The notes: generated by a model not told the origin, from the sequence alone. 64,000 nt of DNA from Achromobacter sp. AONIH1 (GCF_002902905.1 NZ_CP026124.1:1550001-1614000), one strand, 5' to 3'. Shown: positions 38,795-49,047, counted from the stretch's first letter. Made by a program: numbers and translations.

Positions 38795-38975
38795 GCGTCC
38801 GGCGGACCGGGAAGGGGGCGTCCTGACTGTCGAACAGGCCGGTATCGGGCTGCCATGCGGCTGGCGCATGGGGACCGTTGCGGGGGCAGCACAGGCTGGG
38901 CTCGGTCGGCGGGCTTGATGGACCGCCGGCGGGGATGCCTTCCTGTTTCCCGTTTACCTTTCGCGCGCGGCCGGC
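38795..38975 (-). promoter_or_regulatory. Cobalamin riboswitch (btuB leader)
   Basis: Read on the minus strand, the conserved landmarks appear in order: GGGAA (complement of 38947-38951), the core GCTGCCCCCGCAAC (complement of 38877-38890) and the B12-box start AGTCAGGA (complement of 38821-38828). Arms such as CGCCGGCGG surround them. The 3' end lies about 60 bases before btuB. Cobalamin binding is expected to shut off btuB expression. Ends are approximate. Confidence 0.9.
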
Positions 38976-39128
38976 AAGTGTTGCGTTCTTGCCGGCAATG
39001 TGCGCCGAAAGCACCGGTTCGGGGCCGAAACTGTATCACCGCCGGGCGCGGAAGACCCCGTTTTGTTACGATTACAGGTTGATTTCACGGCGTTTTTCCC
39101 CTTTTCGCCACACGTCCAGGACTTTCTC

Positions 39129-42100
39129 GTGTCTTATCCCCGTCTGCCCTATCCGCCCGAGGCCTTTACCCGCGGCGGCGACTTCGCCCGACTGCTGGGC
39201 CAGCGCATCCTGATCCTGGACGGCGCCATGGGCACCATGATCCAGCGCTACAAGCTGGGCGAGGCGGATTTCCGCGGCGAGCGCTTCGCCGGCCACGGCA
39301 AGGATCTGAAGGGCGACAACGAACTGCTGTCCCTGGTCCGGCCGGATGTGATCGCCGAGATCCACCGTCAGTACCTGGAGGCCGGGGCCGACGTCATCGA
39401 GACCAACACCTTCGGCGCCACCTCCATCGCCCAGGGCGACTACGACCTGCCGGAACTGGCCTACGAACTGAACCTGGTATCCGCCCGACTGGCGCGCGAG
39501 GCCTGTGACGCCTACAGCACGCCGGACAAGCCGCGCTTCGTGGCCGGCGCGCTGGGCCCGCAGCCCAAGACCGCCTCCATCTCGCCGGATGTCAACGACC
39601 CGGGCGCGCGCAACGTCACCTTCGACGAGCTGCGCGTGGCCTATGTCGAGCAGCTGAACGGCCTGCTCGACGGCGGCATCGACATCGTCCTGATCGAAAC
39701 CATCTTCGACACGCTCAACGCCAAGGCCGCGATCTACGCCACCGAGGAAGTGTTCGAGCAGCGCGGCATCCGCCTGCCGGTCATGATCTCCGGGACCGTC
39801 ACCGACGCCTCGGGCCGGATCCTGTCCGGCCAGACCGTGGAAGCCTTCTGGAACTCGGTGCGCCACGCGCGCCCGGTCACCATCGGCCTGAACTGCGCGC
39901 TGGGCGCGGCGCTGATGCGCCCCTACGTGGCCGAGCTTTCCAAGATCTGCGATACCTACGTCTGCGTCTATCCCAACGCCGGCCTGCCCAATCCCATGGC
40001 CGAGACCGGCTTCGACGAAACCCCGGCCGACACCTCGGCGCTGCTGGAGGAATTCGCGCGCGCCGGGCTGGTGAACATGTCCGGCGGCTGTTGCGGCACC
40101 ACGCCCGACCACATCCGCGCCATCGCCGACAAGGTGACCGCGCTGACGCCGCGCGTTGTGCCCGAGATTCCGGTCAAGACCCGGCTGTCGGGCCTGGAGC
40201 CGCTCAACATCGACGAGGACACGCTGTTCGTCAACGTCGGCGAGCGCACCAACGTGACCGGCTCGAAGATGTTCGCGCGCCTGATCCGCGAGGAAAAGTA
40301 CGACGAGGCGCTGGCCGTGGCCCGCCAGCAGGTCGAGAACGGCGCCCAGATCATCGACATCAACATGGACGAGGCCATGCTGGATTCGGTGGCCTGCATG
40401 CACCGTTTCCTGAACCTGATCGCGTCCGAGCCGGACATCGCCCGCGTGCCGGTCATGATCGACAGCTCCAAGTGGGAAGTCATCGAGACCGGCCTGAAGT
40501 GCGTGCAGGGCAAGCCGGTGGTGAACTCCATTTCCATGAAGGAAGGGCTGGACATCTTCCGCGAGCACGCGCGCCTGTGCCGTCGCTACGGCGCCGCCGT
40601 GGTGGTGATGGCGTTCGACGAGCAGGGCCAGGCCGACACGCTGGAGCGCCGCAAGGAAATCTGCGGCCGCGCGTACCAGATCCTGGTCGAGGAAGAAGGC
40701 TTCCCACCCGAGGACATCATCTTCGATCCCAACGTGTTCGCCGTCGCCACCGGCATCGACGAGCACAACCACTACGCGGTCGACTTCATCGAAGGCACGC
40801 GCTGGATCCGCGACAACCTGCCGCATGCGCGCATCTCGGGCGGCGTGTCCAACGTCAGCTTCTCGTTCCGCGGCAACGAGCCGATGCGCGAAGCCATCCA
40901 CACCGTGTTCCTGTATTACGCGGTCAAGGAAGGCATGACGATGGGCATCGTCAACGCCGGCCAGCTCGGCGTGTACGCCGACCTGGATCCCAAGCTGCGC
41001 GACCTGGTCGAGGACGTGGTGCTGGACCGCGCCGAGCCGGTAGGCAAGACCGAGGCCGACGACGAGCGCACGCCGACCGAGCGCCTGGTGCAGTTCGCCG
41101 ACACGGTGAAGGGCTCCGGCGCCAAGAAGGAAGAAGACCTGGCCTGGCGCGCCGCCTCCGTCGAGGCGCGCCTGTCGCATGCGCTGGTGCATGGCATCAC
41201 CGCCTTCATCGTCGAGGACACCGAAGAGGTGCGCCAGAAGATCGCCGCGCGCGGAGGCCGTCCGATCGAGGTGATCGAAGGGCCGCTGATGGACGGCATG
41301 AACGTGGTCGGCGACCTGTTCGGCGAGGGCAAGATGTTCCTGCCGCAGGTGGTGAAGTCGGCCCGCGTCATGAAGCAGGCGGTGGCGCACCTGATTCCCT
41401 TCATCGAAGAGGAAAAGCGCCAGATCGCGGCGGCCGGCGGCGACGTGCGCGCCAAGGGCAAGATCGTCATCGCCACCGTCAAGGGCGATGTGCACGACAT
41501 CGGCAAGAACATCGTGTCGGTGGTGCTTCAGTGCAATAACTTCGAAGTCGTGAACATGGGCGTGATGGTGCCCTGCGCGCAGATCCTGGAGAAGGCCAAG
41601 GAAGAGCAGGCCGATATCGTCGGCCTGTCCGGCCTGATCACGCCCAGCCTCGAGGAAATGGCCTACGTCGCCTCGGAAATGCAGCGCGACCCGTATTTCC
41701 GCGAGCGCAAGGTGCCGCTGATGATCGGCGGCGCCACCACCAGCCGCGTGCACACGGCGGTGAAGATCGCGCCGAACTACGAAGGCCCGGTGATCTACGT
41801 GCCCGACGCCAGTCGCTCGGTGGGCGTGGCCACCAACCTGATGTCGACGCAGCGCGACGCCTACCTGGCCGAGCTGGCCGGGGAGTACGAGGACGTGCGC
41901 CGCCGCCACGCCAACCGCAAGGCCACGCCGCTGGTGCCGCTGGCCGAGGCGCGCGCCGCGCGCCCGCAGATCGACTGGGACGCCTACACGCCGCCGCGTC
42001 CCAAGTTCATCGGCCGTCGCACCTTCAAGAGCTACGACCTGGCCGAGATCGCGAAGTACGTGGACTGGGGTCCGTTCTTCCAGACCTGGAGCCTGTTCGG

Positions 42101-42902
42101 GCCGTTCCCCGCCATCCTGGACGACAAGGTCGTGGGCGAGCAGGCGCGCAAGGTCTATGCCGACGGACTGGCCATGATGAAGCGCATCGTCGAGGGCCGC
42201 TGGCTCACCGCCAATGGCGTGGTGGGCTTCTATCCGGCCAACAGCGTCAACGACGAGGACATCGAGATCTACAAGGACGAGACGCGCAGCGAAGTGCTGT
42301 TCACGTACCGCAACCTGCGCCAGCAGGGCGCCAAGCGCGAGGGCGTGAGCAACAAGTCGCTGTCCGACTTCATCGCGCCCAAGTCCAGCGGCAAGCTGGA
42401 CTACGTGGGCATGTTCGCCGTGACCGCCGGCCTGGGCATCGAGAAGAAGGAAGCCGAGTTCGAGCGCGCCCTGGACGACTATTCCAGCATCATGCTCAAG
42501 TCGCTGGCCGACCGCCTGGCCGAGGGCTTCGCCGAATGCCTGCACGCGCGCGTGCGCCAGGACCTGTGGGGCTACGCGCCCGACGAGGCCCTGTCCAACG
42601 ACGACATGATCGCCGAGAAGTACGTGGGCATCCGTCCCGCGCCGGGCTATCCCGCTTGCCCGGAACACGTCGTCAAGACCGACATGTTCCGCGTGCTGGA
42701 CGGCGAGGATATCGGCATGATGCTGACCGACAGCTACGCCATGTACCCGGCGTCCAGCGTGTCGGGCTTCTACTTCAGCCACCCGCAGTCGCAGTACTTC
42801 AACGTTGGCGTGATCGGCGAGGACCAGCTGGAAGACTACGCGCGCCGCAGCGGTCGCAGCATCGAGGACCTGCGCCGCACGCTGGCGCCGAACCTGGGGT
42901 GA
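39129..42902 (+). CDS. metH: Cobalamin-dependent methionine synthase (MetH)
   Basis: MetH transfers a methyl group from methyltetrahydrofolate to homocysteine through B12. The 1257-residue protein is full length. The homocysteine domain (about 20-345) ends in the zinc-ligand motif GGCCGTTP near 318. The pterin domain covers about 375-640 ([21 protein letters not shown]). The B12-binding domain has [10 protein letters not shown] near 786 with the lower-ligand His and [11 protein letters not shown]. The activation domain (about 930-1257) has [12 protein letters not shown] near 1168. The start is GTG 39129 with CCAGGA upstream; in-frame codons further 5' add a non-homologous leader. It is divergent from the riboswitch-controlled btuB gene. 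Confidence 0.98.
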   Translation: MSYPRLPYPPEAFTRGGDFARLLGQRILILDGAMGTMIQRYKLGEADFRGERFAGHGKDLKGDNELLSLVRPDVIAEIHRQYLEAGADVIETNTFGATSIAQGDYDLPELAYELNLVSARLAREACDAYSTPDKPRFVAGALGPQPKTASISPDVNDPGARNVTFDELRVAYVEQLNGLLDGGIDIVLIETIFDTLNAKAAIYATEEVFEQRGIRLPVMISGTVTDASGRILSGQTVEAFWNSVRHARPVTIGLNCALGAALMRPYVAELSKICDTYVCVYPNAGLPNPMAETGFDETPADTSALLEEFARAGLVNMSGGCCGTTPDHIRAIADKVTALTPRVVPEIPVKTRLSGLEPLNIDEDTLFVNVGERTNVTGSKMFARLIREEKYDEALAVARQQVENGAQIIDINMDEAMLDSVACMHRFLNLIASEPDIARVPVMIDSSKWEVIETGLKCVQGKPVVNSISMKEGLDIFREHARLCRRYGAAVVVMAFDEQGQADTLERRKEICGRAYQILVEEEGFPPEDIIFDPNVFAVATGIDEHNHYAVDFIEGTRWIRDNLPHARISGGVSNVSFSFRGNEPMREAIHTVFLYYAVKEGMTMGIVNAGQLGVYADLDPKLRDLVEDVVLDRAEPVGKTEADDERTPTERLVQFADTVKGSGAKKEEDLAWRAASVEARLSHALVHGITAFIVEDTEEVRQKIAARGGRPIEVIEGPLMDGMNVVGDLFGEGKMFLPQVVKSARVMKQAVAHLIPFIEEEKRQIAAAGGDVRAKGKIVIATVKGDVHDIGKNIVSVVLQCNNFEVVNMGVMVPCAQILEKAKEEQADIVGLSGLITPSLEEMAYVASEMQRDPYFRERKVPLMIGGATTSRVHTAVKIAPNYEGPVIYVPDASRSVGVATNLMSTQRDAYLAELAGEYEDVRRRHANRKATPLVPLAEARAARPQIDWDAYTPPRPKFIGRRTFKSYDLAEIAKYVDWGPFFQTWSLFGPFPAILDDKVVGEQARKVYADGLAMMKRIVEGRWLTANGVVGFYPANSVNDEDIEIYKDETRSEVLFTYRNLRQQGAKREGVSNKSLSDFIAPKSSGKLDYVGMFAVTAGLGIEKKEAEFERALDDYSSIMLKSLADRLAEGFAECLHARVRQDLWGYAPDEALSNDDMIAEKYVGIRPAPGYPACPEHVVKTDMFRVLDGEDIGMMLTDSYAMYPASSVSGFYFSHPQSQYFNVGVIGEDQLEDYARRSGRSIEDLRRTLAPNLG

Positions 42903-42923
42903 GCGGCGTTCGCCGCGCGAGGT

Positions 42924-44390
42924 TCAGCCCGCCGGCGGCGCCAGCCTGCCCAGCACGGCCTCCAGCGCCAAGCCGATGGACAGCACCTTGCGGTCCTCGC
43001 CCGGCAGGCCGTCGATCTCCAAGCCCACCGGCAAGCCTGTCGCCGACAGCCCCGCCGGGATGTTCAGGCCGGGCAGGCCGGCGTTGCTGCCGGGGTCCGT
43101 GTTGCGGATCAGGCGCATGAAGTGCTCGATGCCGCTGGCCTGCGCATCGGCCGCGATCGGCAGCATGGGCAGCGTGGGGAACAGCAGCGCGTCCAGGCGG
43201 TGGCTGGCGAAGGCGCTTCGGTAGGCCGCGATCAGCGCGTCGCGATGCGTCGCCAGGGCGGCTTCGTACAGCGGCGTCATCGGCGTGGGCGCGCCGTCCG
43301 GGCCGGGCAGGGTCACCGGCATGATCATGCCGTCGAAGAGGCCCTTCACATCAGGGCTGGCGATGGCCGCCACCACCTGCGTGATATCCACGCCGGTTTC
43401 ATAGCGTTCCAGGTACGCGGTCAGATCGGTCTTCGCCTCGTGCAGGCAGACCGGCATGCTGACGGCCGCGTTGGCCTCGGCCAGTCCCGGCGTCTCCAGC
43501 GCGATGAGTTCCACGCCGGCGCCGCGCAGCTTGTCCAGCGCGGCCCGCGTGACGCGTTCCACTTCCGGTTCCAGCCCGGCCCAGAAACCCGACGGCAGGC
43601 CCAGCCGCAGGCCGGCGGCGGGCAGCGTCTGCGCCGGCTGGCCCTCGCCCGCCAGGATCGCGTCCAGCAGCGCGATGTCTTCCATGCTGGCCGCCAGCGG
43701 TCCCGGCGTGTCGCGGGTATGCGAGATCGGCGTGATGCCGGCGCCGTCATAGCGGCCCACGCTGGGACGGAAGCCGGCCACGCCGTTGAGCGCGGCCGGC
43801 AGGCGCACCGAGGCGCCGGTATCCGTGCCCAGCGCGGCGGGCGCCAGACGCGCGCCCACTGCCGCGCCGCTGCCCGAGGACGAGCCGCCGGCGATGCGGC
43901 TGGGGTCATAGGCATTGCGCGTGCCCGGGCCCTGCGGGCCGGGGTAGGCATGGTTGTAGCCGGACGCGCCGAAGGCCAGTTCATGCATATGGGTCTTGCC
44001 CAGGATCACCGCGCCAGCCTCGCGCAGCCGGCGCAGCACGGGCGCGTCCTCGGTCGGACGGAAATGCTTGAGCGCCGGCGTGCCGGCGGTATTGGGCAGC
44101 CCGGCCACGTGGATGTTGTCCTTGATGGCGACGGGCACGCCGTGCAGCGGACCTTGCGGCCGCCCGGCGGCGCGGGCCTCGTCACAGGCGCGGGCCTGGG
44201 CCAGCGCGCCGTCCCGGTCCACGGTGATGAAAGCGTTCAGGTCCTGGCGCGCGTCGATGCGGTCCAGGTAGGCGCGGGTCAGGTCCAGGCTGGACAGCCG
44301 GCCCTCGCGGATCAGCGCGGCGGCTTGGATCACGGTCAGTTCGGGGGCCTGGCCCGGAGCGGGCAGGGGCGTGCGGGACGTGTCGGTCAT
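42924..44390 (-). CDS. Amidase (amidase-signature family)
   Basis: This 488-residue cytoplasmic hydrolase has the Ser-cisSer-Lys triad: Lys in [12 protein letters not shown] (about 90), and the signature [23 protein letters not shown] (about 167-190) containing both serines. C-terminal blocks are [13 protein letters not shown] and [22 protein letters not shown]. It resembles GatA in fold but lies far from any gatCB genes and is probably a catabolic amide hydrolase. The substrate is unknown. The divergent FadR-type regulator at 44569 and a cluster of four operators between the two suggest inducible expression. Confidence 0.92.
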   Translation of the reverse strand: MTDTSRTPLPAPGQAPELTVIQAAALIREGRLSSLDLTRAYLDRIDARQDLNAFITVDRDGALAQARACDEARAAGRPQGPLHGVPVAIKDNIHVAGLPNTAGTPALKHFRPTEDAPVLRRLREAGAVILGKTHMHELAFGASGYNHAYPGPQGPGTRNAYDPSRIAGGSSSGSGAAVGARLAPAALGTDTGASVRLPAALNGVAGFRPSVGRYDGAGITPISHTRDTPGPLAASMEDIALLDAILAGEGQPAQTLPAAGLRLGLPSGFWAGLEPEVERVTRAALDKLRGAGVELIALETPGLAEANAAVSMPVCLHEAKTDLTAYLERYETGVDITQVVAAIASPDVKGLFDGMIMPVTLPGPDGAPTPMTPLYEAALATHRDALIAAYRSAFASHRLDALLFPTLPMLPIAADAQASGIEHFMRLIRNTDPGSNAGLPGLNIPAGLSATGLPVGLEIDGLPGEDRKVLSIGLALEAVLGRLAPPAG

Positions 44391-44484
44391 GCGGTCTCCT
44401 CGCGGCGTTGCGATGTCGGGGGATGCGTGATGCGGATCCTTCTCCGGGCTCGTATCTTATCGGCAGCGCCACGGGATCGTTATT

Positions 44485-44557
44485 TGGTCTACCACTTGTA
44501 TTCTGGTAAACCATGATAGTGAAAAGTGGTGAACCAATTAGAATTTGGTCTAACCAA
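44485..44557. promoter_or_regulatory. Four FadR-type operators
   Basis: TGGT-N2/3-ACCA dyads occur four times: TGGTCTACCA (44485-44494), TGGTAAACCA (44504-44513), TGGTGAACCA (44527-44536) and TTGGTCTAACCAA (44545-44557), with centres 19-23 bases apart. This is the known half-site pattern of FCD-type GntR regulators. The last lies 12 bases before the regulator ATG, so autoregulation and control of the divergent amidase are both likely. Confidence 0.75.
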
Positions 44558-44568
44558 TTTAAGAAGCC

Positions 44569-45297
44569 ATGAACCTGCAACTGATCCCCAAGCCCGAAGA
44601 GCCCGCGCAAAAGCCGGGACTGGACCGCGCCTATCTGCGTCTGGCCTCCCAGATCCAGGCCCTGGTGGTCCAGGGAGAATTCGCGGTCGGCCAGCGCCTG
44701 CCGGCCGAGCGCGCGCTGGCCGAGCGCTTCGATGTCAGCCGCACCTCGCTGCGCGAAGCCATCATCGCGCTGGAGCTGCAGGGCGTGGTCGAGGTGCGCG
44801 GCGGATCGGGCATCTATGTCTGCGAGCCCAAGCCGGGCGTGGCGCGCCTGCCCATGGCGCAGGAGCCCGGCGCCGGCCCGTTCGAACTGCTGCGCGCGCG
44901 CTGCCTGATCGAATCCGAGATCGCAGGGCTGGCCGCCACCACCCGCAAGGACGCGGACCTGGACCGCATGTTCGAGGCCCTGAGCACCATGCGCGAGCAG
45001 ATGATGGACAAGGTCGCCAACGAAGAGGCCGACCGGCGTTTTCACCTGTACATCGCGCAGTCCACCGGCAACAGCGTGCTGCAAGCCACCGTGGCGTCCA
45101 TGTGGGACCAGGCGCGCGGCCCCGTCTGGGAAAAAATCGAGCAGCACTTCCACACGCAGGAATTGCGCCAGGCCTCGCAGGAAGACCATCAACGCATCTT
45201 CGCCGCGCTGGTGGCGGGCGATGGCGACGCGGCCCGGCTGGCCATGCGCGGCCATCTGGAGCGCGTGATCGGTGAATTCGCGCAGGGGTGGCGCTGA
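44569..45297 (+). CDS. FadR-type GntR regulator with FCD domain
   Basis: This 242-residue regulator has a winged helix at about 17-85 (LRLASQIQALVVQGEFAVGQ, LAERFDVSRTSLREAIIALE, VRGGSGIYVCE) and an FCD domain at about 105-235 (LLRARCLIESEIAGLAA, DRRFHLYIAQSTGNSVL, EDHQRIFAALVAGDGDAARLAM). His residues in RFHLYIA and EDHQRIF match the metal-binding positions of FCD sensors. It is divergent from the amidase and preceded by four TGGT/ACCA operators. A disrupted secretion-signal ORF follows at 45424, perhaps a remnant of its former target operon. Confidence 0.94.
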   Translation: MNLQLIPKPEEPAQKPGLDRAYLRLASQIQALVVQGEFAVGQRLPAERALAERFDVSRTSLREAIIALELQGVVEVRGGSGIYVCEPKPGVARLPMAQEPGAGPFELLRARCLIESEIAGLAATTRKDADLDRMFEALSTMREQMMDKVANEEADRRFHLYIAQSTGNSVLQATVASMWDQARGPVWEKIEQHFHTQELRQASQEDHQRIFAALVAGDGDAARLAMRGHLERVIGEFAQGWR

Positions 45298-45423
45298 TGC
45301 GGACCCGCGACGCGACCCTACGACATGGCCCCATGAGGCGGCCTTAGCAGGCGGCCCCCCGGAACGAGCAGGGAACATACCTTGCCGGCCGGAACCGGGC
45401 CCATCAAGACCAGGAGACAAGAC

Positions 45424-45537
45424 ATGCAGCGACATTACAAGGGGAGCGGCGCATGGCGCCGCTGGGCGGCGGTCGCGCTGCTCGCGGCCGCCAGCGCGGC
45501 CGGGGCGCAGGAAGCGCCAAGTACTTTCACCGCCTGA
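45424..45537 (+). pseudogene. Truncated exported-protein gene (signal peptide only)
   Basis: AGGAGA at about 45412 and an ATG at 45424 open a 37-residue frame with a textbook signal peptide: a basic n-region, the hydrophobic core WAAVALLAAASAAGAQ and a mature start EAPSTFTA, then a stop. A true periplasmic solute-binding protein would continue for about 300 residues. The sequence changes character after the stop and becomes A/T-richer. It is most simply the 5' remnant of a solute-binding protein gene whose body was lost. Confidence 0.55.
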
Positions 45538-46003
45538 CATTGGAACGCGCTGTCGTAGTAATGGCGCGTTGCGCGAGCTTCAAGACGGGAGACCATGGCG
45601 CGGAATATTGGGCAAGGGCAACGATAAGGACACGAAGTGCACTGCTACGGAAAACAGAATTCGTTTCAAAATATGTAAAAAATTTGCGCTTTATTCTTGC
45701 ATATTCGCAAGACCAGCGGGAGAAATGCTGTGTAACGGCGGCGACAATGCGTCCCTGCTTATATGGCTGGCTGCGTCTCCTGTGTTTTGTTCTTTCCGTT
45801 CCACGGCGGCGGCCGCCGCAAGGCCGCCGCCTCAGGGCCGGACTTGGGTTTCGCCGTCTCCGCGGGCAGGGGCCGCGCCAGTCGCGCGCGGTCCCGCCGG
45901 GATGATCTGGGACCATCCTACACGGGGACTGCGCGCGGCTTTTCCCCGATCACGGGGAAGAAGGTGCTTTATACGGGGCTTTAGAACGGCGTTTGACGCC
46001 GGT
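45538..46003. other. Intergenic region with low-GC segment
   Basis: No gene is supported here. The first part is unusually A/T-rich: 45661-45720 has 22 G+C in 60. It contains a dyad CTTGC-N6-GCAAG at 45696-45711. From about 45800 the composition returns to high GC with short hairpins such as TTCCCCG-ATCA-CGGGGAA at about 45943, which could weakly end ftsX transcripts. It looks like rearranged or acquired DNA. Confidence 0.5.
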
Positions 46004-46912
46004 TCAGAAACGTGTGCTGCGCGTGACCGACCAGCGCGCCGACAGCGCGCCCAATACTGCGGCGGCCAGCACGGCGCCCGCCAGCACGGGCGTGCCGGGC
46101 AGGCGCAGGGCGAACTCGGCGCCGTAGCTGCGGGCCAGGCCGAGCAGGGCGTTGTTCAGCGGCGACAAGGCCAGCGCCGCGACGCCAATGGCCAGCAGCG
46201 AGGCCAGCGCGCCCGACAGGCCGCCCAGGTACAGGAAGGGACGGCGCACGAAGGATTCGGTGGCGCCGACCAGCCGCGCCACGGCGATTTCCTCGCGTTG
46301 CGACAGCGCCTGCATGCGCACGGTGTTGAACACCGTCGCCAGCACCACGACCGCCACGCAGGCGGCCAGGAAGCCCAGGCCGATGCGGGCGAAGCGCAGG
46401 ATGGCCTCCAACCGCTGGACCCAGGCGCTGTCCAGCTGCACCAGGTCGACCTGGTCCCATTGCTTCCATATCTTGGCCAGCCGGTCCGCGCGGCCCGACA
46501 GGTCCTCGCCGTCGGCCAGCGTGACCACCACCGCGTCGGGCAGCGGGTTGCCCGGCAGCACGGCCAGCGCCTGCTGCCAGGCGGGATTGGCGCGCAGGCT
46601 GGCCAGCGCGTCGTCGCGGCCCACCACGCGCACGGCGCGGATGTCGTTCTGGTGCTCGGACTGGATGCGCTTGGCCACGCCGGCGGCCGCGCCAGCCGGA
46701 GCGTCCACGCGCATGAAGACCGTGACCTCGGGCGTGACCGACATCTGGCGCGCCACCGGCTGCACCGATACCAGGATGGCGCTGCCCAGCAGCGGCAGCG
46801 CCAGGGCCAGGGCCATGACCAGCAGGTTGGCCAGGGAGGAGAAGGGTTGCTTGATCAGCCGGCGCACGGTGACCATGAGCGCGTAGCGGTGTTGGCGCAG
46901 CCAGGCGTTCAT
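46004..46912 (-). CDS. ftsX: Cell division protein FtsX
   Basis: FtsX is the membrane half of the FtsEX complex, an ABC-type machine that controls septal peptidoglycan hydrolases. The 302-residue protein has an N-terminal transmembrane segment (about 25-45), a periplasmic domain (about 50-170) with VTVFMRVDAPAGA and NPLPDAVVVTL, and three further transmembrane segments in the FtsX/MacB-type domain, with REEIAVARLVGATESFVRRPFLYLG. The start overlaps the ftsE stop by four bases, so the two are co-translated. Confidence 0.96.
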   Translation of the reverse strand: MNAWLRQHRYALMVTVRRLIKQPFSSLANLLVMALALALPLLGSAILVSVQPVARQMSVTPEVTVFMRVDAPAGAAAGVAKRIQSEHQNDIRAVRVVGRDDALASLRANPAWQQALAVLPGNPLPDAVVVTLADGEDLSGRADRLAKIWKQWDQVDLVQLDSAWVQRLEAILRFARIGLGFLAACVAVVVLATVFNTVRMQALSQREEIAVARLVGATESFVRRPFLYLGGLSGALASLLAIGVAALALSPLNNALLGLARSYGAEFALRLPGTPVLAGAVLAAAVLGALSARWSVTRSTRF

Positions 46913-47613
46913 GCTTGCGCTCCTTCGCCGGCGGCCGGCGCGGGCGTGGCCGGGCCGTGGGAATCGGAGAACTTGCCGGGGTCGATGCGCAGGGTGCGCG
47001 TGGCGTAGCGCGCCATGAGTTCCTGGTCGTGCGAGGCGATCAGCGTGGTGACGCCGACGCGGTTGAAGTCGCGAAACACATTCATGATGCGTTGCGCGTT
47101 GTCATGGTCGAGATTGGCGGTGGGCTCGTCGGCGATGAGGATGGCGGGGCGGTTGACGATGGCGCGGGCGATCGCCAGGCGCTGCTGCTCGCCGCCGGAC
47201 AGCTCGATCGGGTTCAGTTCTTCCTTGCCCGACAGGCCGACCTTGTCCAGCGCCGCGCGGGCGCGCGCGGCCGCCGAGTCCCAGGCCTGACCGGTGACGG
47301 CCAGCGGCAGCATGACATTTTCGAACGCGCTGCGATCGAACAGCAGATGGGTGTCCTGCAGGATGACGCCGACGGCGCGCCGCAGATAGGGGCGCGCGCG
47401 GGCCGGCAGCTTGTCCAGCCGTTGCCCGTTGACCTGGATGGAGCCGCGGCTGGCGGGCTCCAGCCCGCCGATCAGCTTGAGCAGGGTGGACTTGCCGGCG
47501 CCGGACGGCCCGGACACGAAAATGAACTCTCCCGCGCTGACGCGGAAGTTGATGTCGGCCAGGATGTTGCGGCCGCGGCCATACGATTTGAAGACGTGCT
47601 GGAATTCGATCAT
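46909..47613 (-). CDS. ftsE: Cell division ATP-binding protein FtsE
   Basis: FtsE is the ATPase of FtsEX. The 234-residue protein has Walker A SGPSGAGKST (about 37-46), the Q-loop VGVILQDTHLL, the signature ELSGGEQQRLAIARA and Walker B ILIADEPTANLD, followed by the switch His in IASHDQE. The Pro/Ala-rich C-terminal tail after about 215 is not part of the core. ATG 47613 (MIEFQHVFKSYG) is the family-standard start. ftsE-ftsX overlap. Confidence 0.97.
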   Translation of the reverse strand: MIEFQHVFKSYGRGRNILADINFRVSAGEFIFVSGPSGAGKSTLLKLIGGLEPASRGSIQVNGQRLDKLPARARPYLRRAVGVILQDTHLLFDRSAFENVMLPLAVTGQAWDSAAARARAALDKVGLSGKEELNPIELSGGEQQRLAIARAIVNRPAILIADEPTANLDHDNAQRIMNVFRDFNRVGVTTLIASHDQELMARYATRTLRIDPGKFSDSHGPATPAPAAGEGAQA

Positions 47614-47685
47614 GGCGGCTGTCGGATGAAGCCGCAATAGTAACTCGGGGACAGGGATGCGGACGCATTCCCGCGTGATGAAGAC

Positions 47686-47718
47686 GTTTCCAAAACACGC
47701 GTGTGACCGTGCGGAAAC
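47686..47718 (+). promoter_or_regulatory. Nested inverted repeats upstream of aapJ
   Basis: GTTTCC (47686-47691) and GGAAAC (47713-47718) bracket the perfect palindrome ACACGCGTGT (47695-47704), in the ftsE-aapJ divergent gap about 190 bases before aapJ. It is a possible regulator site. No regulator can be named. Confidence 0.3.
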
Positions 47719-47905
47719 ACAAGATCTTCCAACGAAAAGCCGTCCCCATTTTTCATGGTGGACGATCGTTTTATTGATCCAGTGTCCCTATATTTCGAGG
47801 GAATTCCCCGATGCGCCGCTTGCTGCGCCGCCGCTACCATTCGGCGCATGTGCAGGGCCCACACGGCCCGGTTACCGGCTTCGATTCACCCACACGGAGA
47901 TCACG

Positions 47906-48922
47906 ATGAAAGTACTGAAACTCGCTGCTGTCGGCGCCGCCTTGTTTGCTGCTTCCGCAGCTTCCCATGCGGGCGCGACCTTCGACAACGTCAAGAAGAA
48001 AGGGTTTGTACAGTGCGGCGTTTCCACGGGCATTCCGGGGTTCTCGATCGCGGACAGCAAGGGTGAATGGAAGGGTCTGGACGTGGACCTGTGCCGCGCC
48101 ATCGCCGCCACCATGTTCGGCGACGCCAGCAAGATCAAGGTCACGCCGCTGAACACGCAGCAGCGCTTCACCGCGCTGCAGTCCGGCGAGGTCGACGTGC
48201 TGACCCGCAACACCACCGTCACGCTGACGCGCGACACCACGCTGGGCCTGATCGGCGTGGGCGTGAACTACTACGACAGCCAGGGCGTGATGGTCTCCAA
48301 GGACCTGAACGTCAAGAGCGCCAAGGAACTGAACGGCGCCACCATCTGCGTGCAGCCCGGCACCACCACCGAGCTGAACCTGGCCGACTGGTTCCGCGGA
48401 CAGAAGATCGAATTCAAGCCCGTCGTGATCGACAAGTACGACGAGATCATCCGCGCCTTCTCGGCCGGCCGCTGCGATGCCTTCACGACCGACAAGTCGC
48501 AGTTGGCCTCGACCCGCACCACGCTCGAGAACCCGGACAAGTACGTGATCCTGCCGGAAGGCTTCTCCAAGGAGCCGCTGGGCCCCATGGTGCGCCAGGG
48601 TGACGAGCAATGGTTCAACGTGGTCCGCTGGTCGCTGAACGCCATGCTGGAAGCCGAGGAGTACGGCATCACCAAGGCCAACGTCGACGAGATGACCAAG
48701 AGCACCAACCCCAACATCCAGCGCATCCTGGGCGTGACCCCGGGCATGGGCAAGAACCTGGGCGTGGATGACAAGTGGGCCTACAACATCATCAAGCAGG
48801 TGGGCAATTACGGCGAGAGCTTCGAGACCACGCTCGGCCAGAAGAGCGCCATGAAGCTTGAGCGCGGCCTGAACGCTTCGTACAAGAACGGAGGCCTGAT
48901 GTACGGCTGGCCCGTGCGCTGA
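47906..48922 (+). CDS. aapJ: General L-amino acid ABC transporter, binding protein (AapJ)
   Basis: This is the periplasmic receptor of the Aap/Bzt-type uptake system for polar and other L-amino acids. The 338-residue protein has a signal peptide (about 1-23, MKVLKLAAVGAALFAAS) and the SBP_bac_3 fold: KKKGFVQCGVSTGIPGFS, WKGLDVDLCRAIAATMFGD, RFTALQSGEVDVLTRN, with late GMGKNLGVDDKWAYNIIKQVGNYGE. The order aapJ-aapQ-aapM-aapP is complete in the window. Three stem-loops follow before aapQ, consistent with extra production of the receptor. Confidence 0.95.
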   Translation: MKVLKLAAVGAALFAASAASHAGATFDNVKKKGFVQCGVSTGIPGFSIADSKGEWKGLDVDLCRAIAATMFGDASKIKVTPLNTQQRFTALQSGEVDVLTRNTTVTLTRDTTLGLIGVGVNYYDSQGVMVSKDLNVKSAKELNGATICVQPGTTTELNLADWFRGQKIEFKPVVIDKYDEIIRAFSAGRCDAFTTDKSQLASTRTTLENPDKYVILPEGFSKEPLGPMVRQGDEQWFNVVRWSLNAMLEAEEYGITKANVDEMTKSTNPNIQRILGVTPGMGKNLGVDDKWAYNIIKQVGNYGESFETTLGQKSAMKLERGLNASYKNGGLMYGWPVR

Positions 48923-48939
48923 CACGCGGGGCTGCCCGG

Positions 48940-49016
48940 GGGCGGGACCCGATGTCCCGCCCTGCCCGCCGCGAGCGGGCGGCAGGAGTGGGCGGCGCGA
49001 CCCGCAAGGCGCCGCC
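48940..49016 (+). promoter_or_regulatory. Three consecutive stem-loops between aapJ and aapQ
   Basis: Stem 1 is GGGCGGGAC (48940-48948) with GTCCCGCCC (48954-48962). Stem 2 is GCCCGC (48964-48969) with GCGGGC (48975-48980). Stem 3 is GGCGGCGC (48991-48998) with GCGCCGCC (49009-49016). There is no T-run, so this is likely mRNA 3'-end protection or partial attenuation that raises aapJ over the membrane genes. Confidence 0.55.
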
Positions 49017-49047
49017 GCCCGGTATCCGACTTCTGTAGAAGTGATTC

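Noticed and set aside
36578..39082. 834-codon frame on the plus strand opposite btuB
   Set aside because: It crosses the repeat and the cobalamin riboswitch and has no recognisable domain. btuB on the minus strand explains the region.
39000..39128. SAM or SAH riboswitch in front of metH
   Set aside because: The conserved core elements of either class were not found in this leader.
39072..42782. 1236-codon open frame antisense to metH
   Set aside because: Its composition (His/Gln/Arg/Ala-rich, no domain) is that of a shadow frame of a high-GC gene. metH is unmistakable on the other strand.
45272..47008. 578-codon plus-strand frame opposite ftsX
   Set aside because: Begins inside the FadR-type regulator and reads through unrelated sequence; ftsX on the minus strand is well supported.
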